A stretch of DNA of 26,495 bases, taken from a virus. Made by a program: the position numbers and the translations under genes. Location: the IMG/VR virus record IMGVR_UViG_3300021425_000158, positions 1 to 26,495 of that record. One strand, given 5' to 3'. The notes beneath the pieces are model-generated. The model was given only the letters and a program-made list of their open reading frames with translations. It did not search any database and was not told the origin of the DNA. Below, piece after piece: positions 7,752 through 16,908 of this stretch (position 1 is its first letter; each line of letters starts with the position of its first letter).

Positions 7752-10700
7752 TTATGTAAGCGCAATGCCACGATAATCCTTAAGTATAGGTACGTTATGA
7801 ATATTAGGAGATAGCATATCTATACGAATTTGGAATCTCTTGAATCCTTCAAATGCTCCACCTTGACTTGTGTAAGTAAATGCACCGCCAACTAATCCGC
7901 CGACCTTATTTGCATTTGCTATTCTAAATTTAAATTCTCTGAAATCTTGTAAGTTTGAAATTGTTGAGAAAGATCCTACTCCTTCAAATAATTCTAACTC
8001 TGTCCAAGGTAAATTATCAAACTCATCATTGTCATAACCGTTTTGTGCTTTAATATAACATTTAATATCTGCACCTGTTGGACGATATGCAGTTAAGATT
8101 AAATTGAAATCTTCTGCATCAAGATCTTCCGCCAATTCAATTTTCTTACTAATATATTTTGCTGTGTCAGCTGCTGTATTTGTAAGCTTATATTGATATG
8201 CAATTAGTTTAGAGGCTTCAATATCAACGAATGGAGTAGAGGTTACATTAGAACCATTTTCAACTCCAATATTTAATATGAAGTCTTTAGTACCACTTGG
8301 ATCATTTGACTTACTATAAACAATAACACCTTTCTCTGAGAAATAATTATTATCATTAAATCTCATTGATTTTAAATAAGTACTATTTACATCAGAAGGT
8401 GGAACAAATGTACCTGAAAGATTTGTTCTTGAGGTAGAATCATTTGCTCTCATAATCATAGGTTGAATATAACTTAAATTAATATTATCAATTGAAGCAA
8501 TAGTAGAATACGATGCGCTATCTAATCCTTTAATGATTCCTGTTGCATTAAATTGTTTTGTAGTTGTTGCTGAAGAATTAACCAAATGTAATTCAAATGG
8601 ATTTCTTTGAACATCATATAAATCCAATTCACCAACAACGATAGGTAAATGGGTACCTGCACCGTTACTTATAGTAGGTGTTTCTAATACCAATTCTGAT
8701 GTGTTTGTAATTGAAGCAATCTTATGAATTTCAATTTTGCTTGTTGATGTATTTGTAAGTTTAATGTAATCACCTGCAGCATAAACTGTATCAAATCCAC
8801 TTCCGCCTGATAATGTTTTAGAACCAGTAACAGAAGAATATGCAACGTTACCAGGAGTTGATAATTCTTGATAAATTAATTCACCTGGAGTAAATCTTCC
8901 AGTGACATTACTTAATGTAAAGAATTCGTGATTGTTATTTGTTAATCTTATAGTACCTGTTGATTCGTTGAAGTTATGTCTTCTTACTGTAAATTTAATA
9001 TCTTCGTCTTGATAAGATTTCCAAGCAGAGTTATTTGTTGATGTAAATAATACACCGTCACCCCAATCCTGAGTAATAGCAGAACCTTGAGTAACTCCTG
9101 GTGTTAAATCAACTCCACCAACTTTAGAAGTATATATTAAGTAATTAGGATCTGATGCATCAGGCTGAACAACAATTGAGTATTCTTTTTCTACATCTAA
9201 TCTAACAGGTGCTTCAAATGTAAACGTAGTTGCTAAAGAAGCATCGTCAGATACATTTACATCATCAGGTAATTTGTGTACCGAAGCAAATGGTAAGATT
9301 CTATTTGTAGGATACCCGTTTACAACTTCTCTTATTTGTAATGATACACCATTGAGTGCAGCATTTGCATTTGAACCTGAATCTGTTTGTGAAGGCTTAC
9401 GACGGAAGTATACATCAACCTCTGATAAGTATACTGAATTACTTCCTGCACCCATACCTTTCTTAACAAAGAATGTTTGTGCAAGTGGATCTCTACCTCT
9501 TATACGACGAGCAACGTTTCTAACTGTTGTGGTTGTATTTACATCAAAGTTTGGTGATCTTGTTGAAGTCGTTAAACTCGTTTTCTCAACACTGAAGTTA
9601 TATGCTCGATATGTTACGAATCCTTTTGAAGTAGAAGCAGAATCAATACTGTTATATGCACTTACATCGGCAATTTCTAATACTCTATCACCTACATAGA
9701 ATGTTTCAGCAGGTAAATGGAATACAGCTCTTAATACACCGTTTGCATCTGTTGATACTGCAGCTCCTTTATCTCCATATCTACCTACTTGACCAACCGT
9801 ATCAGCTGTTGGAGAACCTGGCATTACATGTGTATTTACATCAACACCATCAAAGAAGAAGTAATGTCTTTGATTAGGTCTTAATCCTGACATATAGATT
9901 TTAATATCTCTTGATGCCATATAAGGTTGGAATTGGAAATTGGAAACAAATTCACCAACAAAGCTTACTTCAGGTGCTGAAGCAGAAACATTAATTTCAC
10001 TTGTTCTTGTTGTAATTGTTGATGTCTGTGTACCTGCTCCTCTTCTTCCTCTTCGACCTGGATCACGTTCAAAAGTAGTAACTGTATTCGTATCCGTCAT
10101 AGGAAGGAACGTCTGAATATCATCAACAAAATCTTGGAAAGGAGTTGCTAAATCAATATCAATTGAAGCAGGATTAACTGTCGTATCATAAGCAGCATCG
10201 TAAGGTGGAGAAATAACTCCATCACCTACATACTTGTAGAAGTTAGAAACACAATTTCTAAAGTTAGAAGCATAAGGCTGATTAATAATATCTACACTTG
10301 AGTTTCTTCCAATTGTTGCTGCCTTTGCATCAGCAGTACTTGGGAAGATAGATGCTCCTGTTGCTGAATCATAAATTAAATCTAATGGGAATGTTTTAAC
10401 TGAAGGAGTTAATACCTTTTGATTAAATGGAACAGCAGCACTAAATTGTGGATGATTAATTTCTGATAATGTCAAATCATTAAATGGGTCAACAACAAAT
10501 CCATTCTTAAATCTGCTTAAACCGTTTTCATCTCTAATAACTAAATTTGACGTTTCAGATTCTAATTGATTTAATGAAATATAATATGCCATGTTATCAA
10601 TCTTCTTCTCAAGATCGTGCATATCTTTCATCGTATAATTTTTAACGCCTGTTGCTCTTGGCTTAATTGCGAATTCTTTCTTGCGCAAAACTTCAGCAGA

Positions 10701-13187
10701 TTTTTTAGAAAGTGCAGGATAAGTTGGAACCTCTACGTGTGCGATCGCTAATTGGTCTGTGCTAAGTTTTGGCGGAACAGCAAATTTCTGTTCTTCACCT
10801 TTAATTAAAACAATCTCTCCATAAGAATCACAAGCAACTGTATCTATTCTTGTTAAGTAATGTTCTATATCTGTTTGTAATGATTGTTGTGCCGCAGGAA
10901 TAAGTGGAGATCCAAAAGTACTAAATGATAATGCATAAGTACCAACAGATGTTGTGATGGTAGGTGCATTACCTGAAGTTGCTGAATAGTTAGCAGCAGG
11001 ATCTTTATTAATATGCGGTCTGAAATCGAAACAATCTCTTAAGTTAAATACCTGACCTGAGTCAGATACATAAGACGGAATATCAAACTTATCTAATGTA
11101 TTTGGATAACTATTGATTGTAAAGAAGTATTCGCCTGTCGTATTATTAATCTCAAATACTTTTAAGTTAACAGTACATAAACCAGATGGCTCAGGTCTTC
11201 CTTCAATATATTCTAAATATGAAATATCGTAATAAGTATCTTTCTGATTTGTTTTTAATCTAAAGCTGTTTGTATAATCTTCACCTGTTGAATCTACGAT
11301 ACTTACAATCTTAAATACATCAGGGAAACCTAATGAATATTTTGTTGTGACAGATGAGTAACTGAATTTTGAATATGTATCTCTTACTGTTTTATTATAT
11401 GGGTCAATGCCACCTGACGATCCAATTAATCTCTTATTATAAAATACCGTGACAGCTCCATTTACTGAATTGTCATCAAGAACAATATTAAGCTGTGAAT
11501 TATTTAATTGGGTTTGTGTTAATGCGTAATCTACAGAATAAGTAGTACCTGCTAGGTTAACTCTAAGATCGTCGTTAAGACAATTAAAATCTTCACCAGG
11601 ATTAGCAGTTAATGTAATCGTACCACCAGAAGCAGTTGCTGATACTTGAGCCCTTACAGGAATTAAAGTATTCGAGGTTTCAAATAATCCATTTACACCT
11701 GTATCAAATATTAATGATTTCTTACTTGTTTCTTTAATAAGAGGTGCACCTAAGCTTGACGGTTGAATTGGTACATCACCGTTTCCGTCGTTTGCCTTGG
11801 CAATTTCAGACATTGCATAAGCGCCTGAATAAATTGAACTATGAAGATAAATTCTATTATCTGTAATGTTGGTTATTCCTACACTACCAATACTTTGACC
11901 ACCACTATTTAATAACTGACTAGTACCTGTAAGATCTAAATCTACAAATCCTTGTGATGCACTGTCTCCTGAATAAGGTGTAATTTCTAAATAGTTTCCA
12001 TATTCCATGGAAATATTTTGATTTGCTATTGTTTCTGTTTCAGTAATTTGGTCAATGGCAAATGATCTTTCACCAGAATTTTCTACTCTATAACCTTTTA
12101 CATAAGCTGTACCTGGACCTACGACAACATTTACATCACTTCCTCTATCATCAGTACTTAATGGGAACTGTTCTAAAATATAATTACCTGACTCTTCATA
12201 TGTTCTTCGAGCCATCTCCTCTCCCAATACATTGTATTGAGAAACGTCTCTTACCGTAATTGCATTACCATTTTGATAACGAGCCAATGTAAAGAAGTTA
12301 GAATCTTCTTTTGCTTCGGCAATTGTTTTAACTGTTAGTGTTGGTACTAATTTTAATCTGTCTGCACCAGGTGCGTTTTCATTTTTAGAACCATTTGCAT
12401 TATCATAAAGACTTGCATCTTGTAATGCATTAACGAGTGATTCAGATACTAAGTAACCGATTGCTTTATCATCTGCAACATTACTATATTTTTCAACAAC
12501 AATTCTCTGTTCAGCAACAAAGATAAAGTGTCCTTTTTGAAATATAATACCAGGAGCAGCTTCAATACCAAACGCTCGACCAACATGAGGATTACCAGAT
12601 GAACCTATGTCAACAGAAAGTCCTGATGTAATTAATGTATCAATACCTAATGTTTCTGATGTTGTACCTCTGAGATACTTATACCTTACAATTGTTAAAG
12701 TTTCACCAGCTTGGAATTGAGTTTGGCCTGCACTACCAACATTAAGATAATTGATAAAGAATGTATTTAGATTTGGAGGTCTTGTTTGGAAGCCTCTTGC
12801 TGCTTGAACAATTTCTGCTTTTAGGCCGGTAGAACCACCTGTTAATTCGTAAACATAATCAAGCTCAACTTCTTGTCCTGCCAGTGTTTCAACTGCAGGT
12901 CCACTAATATATGCTTCTACATTAAATCCGGTGATTGACGCAGCATCACTTACTTTAACAAACTGCAGGTCATCAAGCTCTGTAAAGTTACAGCCTTTAA
13001 CAACTGAACCTTCTTTAAATACATTGTCACCAAACGACTCAACCTGTCCTTGTAAGATAGTTTGTAATTGAGTAAGTTCTCTTGCCTGTATTGCATATCC
13101 AGGCTTGAACATAACTCGATAAAACTGCTTCTCGGCATCATAGTCATCGAAGTATGGTGCTTGGTTTAAATTTCTATTAATAGGCAT
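7752..13187 (-). CDS. DUF4815-type large virion structural protein (possible gp10-like baseplate component)
   Basis: An 1811-residue protein whose N terminus (N-Q-A-P-Y-F-D-D-Y, then F-K-P-G-Y-A-I-Q-A-R-E-L-T-Q-L-Q) is the hallmark of the DUF4815 structural family of marine myoviruses. A basic R-G-R-R-G patch lies near residue 1045. It precedes a conserved stretch with F-Q-P-Y-M-A-S-R-D and R-H-Y-F-F-F-D-G-V-D-V, and a D-P-L-A-Q-T-F-F-V motif follows further on; the rest is beta-rich. The ATG lies 13 bases after AAGGA, close behind the gp8-like stop. T4 has gp9 to gp12 after gp8; this gene occupies that slot, so a wedge-periphery role akin to gp10 is a reasonable inference, but I see no specific gp10 motif. 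No catalytic signature is visible. Confidence 0.8.
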   Translation of the reverse strand: MPINRNLNQAPYFDDYDAEKQFYRVMFKPGYAIQARELTQLQTILQGQVESFGDNVFKEGSVVKGCNFTELDDLQFVKVSDAASITGFNVEAYISGPAVETLAGQEVELDYVYELTGGSTGLKAEIVQAARGFQTRPPNLNTFFINYLNVGSAGQTQFQAGETLTIVRYKYLRGTTSETLGIDTLITSGLSVDIGSSGNPHVGRAFGIEAAPGIIFQKGHFIFVAEQRIVVEKYSNVADDKAIGYLVSESLVNALQDASLYDNANGSKNENAPGADRLKLVPTLTVKTIAEAKEDSNFFTLARYQNGNAITVRDVSQYNVLGEEMARRTYEESGNYILEQFPLSTDDRGSDVNVVVGPGTAYVKGYRVENSGERSFAIDQITETETIANQNISMEYGNYLEITPYSGDSASQGFVDLDLTGTSQLLNSGGQSIGSVGITNITDNRIYLHSSIYSGAYAMSEIAKANDGNGDVPIQPSSLGAPLIKETSKKSLIFDTGVNGLFETSNTLIPVRAQVSATASGGTITLTANPGEDFNCLNDDLRVNLAGTTYSVDYALTQTQLNNSQLNIVLDDNSVNGAVTVFYNKRLIGSSGGIDPYNKTVRDTYSKFSYSSVTTKYSLGFPDVFKIVSIVDSTGEDYTNSFRLKTNQKDTYYDISYLEYIEGRPEPSGLCTVNLKVFEINNTTGEYFFTINSYPNTLDKFDIPSYVSDSGQVFNLRDCFDFRPHINKDPAANYSATSGNAPTITTSVGTYALSFSTFGSPLIPAAQQSLQTDIEHYLTRIDTVACDSYGEIVLIKGEEQKFAVPPKLSTDQLAIAHVEVPTYPALSKKSAEVLRKKEFAIKPRATGVKNYTMKDMHDLEKKIDNMAYYISLNQLESETSNLVIRDENGLSRFKNGFVVDPFNDLTLSEINHPQFSAAVPFNQKVLTPSVKTFPLDLIYDSATGASIFPSTADAKAATIGRNSSVDIINQPYASNFRNCVSNFYKYVGDGVISPPYDAAYDTTVNPASIDIDLATPFQDFVDDIQTFLPMTDTNTVTTFERDPGRRGRRGAGTQTSTITTRTSEINVSASAPEVSFVGEFVSNFQFQPYMASRDIKIYMSGLRPNQRHYFFFDGVDVNTHVMPGSPTADTVGQVGRYGDKGAAVSTDANGVLRAVFHLPAETFYVGDRVLEIADVSAYNSIDSASTSKGFVTYRAYNFSVEKTSLTTSTRSPNFDVNTTTTVRNVARRIRGRDPLAQTFFVKKGMGAGSNSVYLSEVDVYFRRKPSQTDSGSNANAALNGVSLQIREVVNGYPTNRILPFASVHKLPDDVNVSDDASLATTFTFEAPVRLDVEKEYSIVVQPDASDPNYLIYTSKVGGVDLTPGVTQGSAITQDWGDGVLFTSTNNSAWKSYQDEDIKFTVRRHNFNESTGTIRLTNNNHEFFTLSNVTGRFTPGELIYQELSTPGNVAYSSVTGSKTLSGGSGFDTVYAAGDYIKLTNTSTSKIEIHKIASITNTSELVLETPTISNGAGTHLPIVVGELDLYDVQRNPFELHLVNSSATTTKQFNATGIIKGLDSASYSTIASIDNINLSYIQPMIMRANDSTSRTNLSGTFVPPSDVNSTYLKSMRFNDNNYFSEKGVIVYSKSNDPSGTKDFILNIGVENGSNVTSTPFVDIEASKLIAYQYKLTNTAADTAKYISKKIELAEDLDAEDFNLILTAYRPTGADIKCYIKAQNGYDNDEFDNLPWTELELFEGVGSFSTISNLQDFREFKFRIANANKVGGLVGGAFTYTSQGGAFEGFKRFQIRIDMLSPNIHNVPILKDYRGIALT

Positions 13188-13202
13188 CTTTGCTTACGTT
13201 CC

Positions 13203-15167
13203 TTAAAATTCCAATACGAACTTGAATTCTTCTCTTGAGAGGTCTGTTCTTGCTAACGGGAAGAAGTCCTCCATGAAGTACACTTCGCCTGTTCTTTGTA
13301 TATAATCTGAATAGACAACATTATCTGCTATAGGATTATTTATTGTGATTCTCTGTCCAGTATTCGAGGTAATTGCTAAATTAGGATTAAATGATGTATC
13401 ACCATTACCTATATTGCTGTCATTCCTATATGGACCGATGTATTCTGCTAAATAAACTGTATTTGCATTTTCATCAATCTCATGTATTTGTGCTTCAAAT
13501 ATAATTTCATTATCAACATTAACTTGTGTGATTGTGCTATTTGCATTTAAGCTAGCATAATCATCGGTTGTGATTGCGATACGATTATCAAATACATCAG
13601 GCACGGAAGCAGTATTTGCTTGACCGCTTCTCCATGTAGCCACATCTTCCATATTTTTAAATTGAGGGGATCTTACAATACCGATTGCACCGTATGTATT
13701 TACATCACCAATCTTTGTGTTATCTTCTGCTGTGATATATCCATACATTGAAAAATGTTTACATCTAAATTCATCAATTAAATTATACGCATGACCACCT
13801 TTCGGCTCAATAACTGGTCTTATCGTTGCTCTTACATCAGCTGAAAATTGATTTTCTGGATTATAATCAACTAACGGGTCAACTACTGTCGCAACTGCAT
13901 TATTATAACCTTGACCTTTATTTAATAGTACTACTTTATTAATGTTATTTTTATCAATCTCAGGAATTGCTACTGCTCCAAAACCATCACCTTTAATATC
14001 TATTCTAGGAAAGATTTTTACATTAGCATTTTGTAATGCACCTGAAACAATAAAGTCAGTAACTGCTTCCCATCTTCCGCCTGAAGCATATGCCTCAAAT
14101 CCAGTTCCATCAACATTCGTTGACAAGTCAGGATTTGTTTTTAAAGCAAATGAATCAGCATCAATTAAATCAACATAATAAGTAGGTGTTCCTGTACCTT
14201 CATTATAATTTAATTCTGTCATACCTACTACATCTCTAAACGTAATAGGTTGATTGTCTACAAGATTATGGTCGGTTGATGTAATAACAACCGGTGAAGC
14301 TTGCGTTGCACCTTCAACATTTCCTCTTCTAGGATTTGCTAATTCTCCACCTACATATATTGTCACTTCTCCTGCAGAAGTATATTTATAGTAAAGAATC
14401 TTAAATAAATTTGTTACGCTTGAACTTGCGTTAGTTACATATAAACTTTGTCCTGTATAAAAATCATCAACAGAAGACCAATCAGCTTCAGTAGGATCTA
14501 TTGTTAATTCAACAGTACCATGAGTTGTGACTCCACCTGTTCTTCCTCGAACATAAGCAACTCTACCATTCTTTTCTTCGTATCCGTTATTTACATCAGC
14601 ATTCGTAACTTGTATTTCTGATATCCCACCGCCGTATACCTCAGCTGGTTCAATAATTGCTGTTGGGTCTATTGGTATATAACCTAAAGCATTATAAGCC
14701 TCGAATTGTATTGTAGTGAGACGATACATATACTTCCAGACGTATCCGTCGGCAGTTTCGTATATTTGATTTAAATTAGCAGCATCAAACGTAGGAGGTG
14801 AATCTGCTCCACTATTTTCATTATTGTTTAAACATTTATAAACTCGATAATCATCGGTATCATTATCGTTAGGACCAACTACTGCGTAAAAATTTGTTCC
14901 GTCTAAATCAATTGTATCATCGTACTCAGTATATACTGTTCCTCTTTGCCAAGGATAATACTTAATCATAAAGTTAATATCAGCAGGGGCAATCTTTTTA
15001 GCAAATAAAGTCTTTTCTAAAAACTCATTTTGTGAAACAGCAGAATCGACTGGGCTTATTCCACCGATGCTAGAAACAAACATATAATAGTCATCATTTG
15101 CTTTGATATCAGCAATGAATAACTTATTTACGTCTTGATTAAAATTGTTAGTTAAAATTTCTGGCAT
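13203..15167 (-). CDS. 8: Baseplate wedge protein, gp8-like
   Basis: A 654-residue protein. The N-terminal third carries the traits I associate with T4 gp8 relatives: M-I-K-Y-Y-P-W, F-Y-A-V-V-G, R-V-Y-K-C-L-N-N and A-D-G-Y-V-W-K-Y-M-Y. It is about twice the length of T4 gp8 (334 residues); the extra sequence, from roughly residue 190, is beta-rich and probably an inserted or appended domain. In T4, gp8 forms a dimer in each baseplate wedge with gp10, gp7, gp6, gp25 and gp53. The gene follows the subtilase gene by 45 bases that hold an AATAAATA late-promoter-like element. Its own ribosome-binding site (GCGGAA) is weak. The gp8 assignment rests on motifs plus gene order. Confidence 0.75.
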   Translation of the reverse strand: MPEILTNNFNQDVNKLFIADIKANDDYYMFVSSIGGISPVDSAVSQNEFLEKTLFAKKIAPADINFMIKYYPWQRGTVYTEYDDTIDLDGTNFYAVVGPNDNDTDDYRVYKCLNNNENSGADSPPTFDAANLNQIYETADGYVWKYMYRLTTIQFEAYNALGYIPIDPTAIIEPAEVYGGGISEIQVTNADVNNGYEEKNGRVAYVRGRTGGVTTHGTVELTIDPTEADWSSVDDFYTGQSLYVTNASSSVTNLFKILYYKYTSAGEVTIYVGGELANPRRGNVEGATQASPVVITSTDHNLVDNQPITFRDVVGMTELNYNEGTGTPTYYVDLIDADSFALKTNPDLSTNVDGTGFEAYASGGRWEAVTDFIVSGALQNANVKIFPRIDIKGDGFGAVAIPEIDKNNINKVVLLNKGQGYNNAVATVVDPLVDYNPENQFSADVRATIRPVIEPKGGHAYNLIDEFRCKHFSMYGYITAEDNTKIGDVNTYGAIGIVRSPQFKNMEDVATWRSGQANTASVPDVFDNRIAITTDDYASLNANSTITQVNVDNEIIFEAQIHEIDENANTVYLAEYIGPYRNDSNIGNGDTSFNPNLAITSNTGQRITINNPIADNVVYSDYIQRTGEVYFMEDFFPLARTDLSREEFKFVLEF

Positions 15168-15195
15168 TGTTCCGCTTTCGCTCTATATTTTAGTT

Positions 15196-15203
15196 TATTT
15201 ATT
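15196..15203 (-). promoter_or_regulatory. Possible late promoter element upstream of gp8-like gene
   Basis: The minus strand reads AATAAATA, one mismatch from the T4 late consensus TATAAATA, in the gap between the subtilase stop and the gp8-like start and 28 bases before the ATG. The spacing equals that seen upstream of the giant gene. The single mismatch and the AT-rich context keep the call tentative. Confidence 0.35.
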
Positions 15204-15212
15204 ACGAACATC

Positions 15213-16904
15213 TTAACCCCTTGCCCTTATTCTTGGCCGAGGATATGTTCGTCCTGAAGTAGGTCTTGCTTTTGCATTTAATTTTGGAAAACTCATTCCT
15301 GTTTCAGGTCGTTGATTTACCCATCTTAATATCAAATTGGCAGCACCTTGTAAACTTTCAAAATCTAAAGTACTATCTGCACCTGTGTCATACATTGCAT
15401 TATTTGTTCCATTTGCTTGAAGCCATGCTAACGCTTCTGCTTGAGTCATATTTGGATTACTTTCTGCAAGTAATGCAAGTACACCCGTAACCTGTGGTGC
15501 TGCCATACTTGTTCCGCTTTTCTTTTCTTGCCAATATGCTGAATCTCTCGAATCTTGAAAAGCTCCTGAGGATCCTGGTATAGCACTAACAATTCCATAA
15601 CCTGCTGCATGAATATTACATGCATTACCACAATTTGAAAAACTTCCTTTACGATCGTTTTTTGCTATTCCTAAAGCTCCACATACAATGGCATCACTAT
15701 CACTCATACCGTTTCTTGATATTGTTCTGTGAGAATAATCAGATTCAGCGTATTGGTCACCACCTGAATCCCTCCAATAAACTACATTATCGTGATCTGT
15801 ACCAGATTTTGTATACTTTTGGTAATCATTACCTGATCCCACTACAAATATAATACCATCATTTTTTGCGTCCTCAGCATCGGCCGCGTCTGATGTTTTG
15901 TAAAAAGGTATATACCAATTACCATTGGCGGCAACTACGATACCTCTTGCTTCTAATTCTGCATCGGTTAAATCTCTACCGTCATCACCCCAAGTATCAA
16001 GAGTAACTCCGCGATATCTAAACGCTCCAACGCCAACTGTGCCTACTGGGGCGAAAAATGTTGAACCCTCCTTTCCTCTTCTAAAAGCATAGCTGTGATT
16101 AGAGATCGTTGGGTTTCTTCTGCCTGTCTCAGGATTAATTGATTTATTATTATGCCATTGGCGAATATAATCCCAATAAGTTGTTGTGTCTAATCCATTG
16201 TTTCCATGATTTTGTCCAAAAGGTTGTATATTATATATGTTTGCATCTCTTGCCCACCCTTGTGTATTTCCTGCCACAATACCAGCAACGTGAACTCCGT
16301 GTTCTTCTCCGTCATCGGAGTAATCATAATTTCCGTTTGAGCCCAATCCTAAAGCAGACGTAAGAGAGAACCAATTAAAATGTTGAACTCTCGTTCCACC
16401 TGTACCGTCTGAATTTACAGCAAACTCTGGGTGATTCATTACTGTTGTATTAATTACACTATCAACAATTAGTACATCAACATTTTTTCCTGATGCGGTA
16501 ATTGTATTTGTTCCTGAAGAAGCAGTATTAGTTCCGTCTGAACCCCATTCACCACTTAAAGCATTGTCTCCGATAATATGACGATATAACCCCCAGTTTA
16601 AATCGTTGGATGATGGGACAAAGTTGTCCCTATCGAAGTTTCCCGAAATATCGTACCCATCATATTTACCAATGGCTGATTCTGCATTCTCTTTTGACTC
16701 AACATCCCATACTCTCGGATCTTCTTTTAGTTGTAATACTTCTTCAGCGGTTAACATATAATGAGTGTTACGACTGATTGGTCTTCTTAACTGCAAGTCA
16801 ACTGCTCTATCAGGAATGTATAAGTCACCTCCTGGGGTTTCCATATCATTATAGAAATCTTCCAGGTCTTCTCTATTATGAAGAGTGACAATATATTCCT
16901 TCAT
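15213..16904 (-). CDS. Subtilisin-family serine protease (S8)
   Basis: A 563-residue subtilase. Residues 1-about 75 look like an I9-type inhibitory propeptide (K-E-Y-I-V-T-L at the start, E-V-L-Q-L-K-E-D-P-R-V-W-D-V-E at its end). The catalytic set is complete: Asp148 in V-D-V-L-I-V-D-S-V-I, His202 in E-H-G-V-H-V-A-G-I, oxyanion Asn359 in V-G-S-G-N-D, and Ser466 in G-T-S-M-A-A-P. There is no signal peptide, so it acts inside the infected cell or as part of the virion. The start lies four bases after the stop of the cupredoxin gene, with an AGAGG ribosome-binding site inside that gene's last codons. Position among wedge genes suggests a role in processing tail proteins or in digesting host surface proteins; both are inference. 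Confidence 0.9.
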   Translation of the reverse strand: MKEYIVTLHNREDLEDFYNDMETPGGDLYIPDRAVDLQLRRPISRNTHYMLTAEEVLQLKEDPRVWDVESKENAESAIGKYDGYDISGNFDRDNFVPSSNDLNWGLYRHIIGDNALSGEWGSDGTNTASSGTNTITASGKNVDVLIVDSVINTTVMNHPEFAVNSDGTGGTRVQHFNWFSLTSALGLGSNGNYDYSDDGEEHGVHVAGIVAGNTQGWARDANIYNIQPFGQNHGNNGLDTTTYWDYIRQWHNNKSINPETGRRNPTISNHSYAFRRGKEGSTFFAPVGTVGVGAFRYRGVTLDTWGDDGRDLTDAELEARGIVVAANGNWYIPFYKTSDAADAEDAKNDGIIFVVGSGNDYQKYTKSGTDHDNVVYWRDSGGDQYAESDYSHRTISRNGMSDSDAIVCGALGIAKNDRKGSFSNCGNACNIHAAGYGIVSAIPGSSGAFQDSRDSAYWQEKKSGTSMAAPQVTGVLALLAESNPNMTQAEALAWLQANGTNNAMYDTGADSTLDFESLQGAANLILRWVNQRPETGMSFPKLNAKARPTSGRTYPRPRIRARG

Positions 16905-16908
16905 TTAA

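Noticed and set aside
14383-14390. A perfect TATAAATA on the minus strand
   Set aside because: It lies deep inside the gp8-like coding sequence, about 1.2 kb before the next start, where it encodes Y-K-Y; chance is likely in AT-rich DNA.
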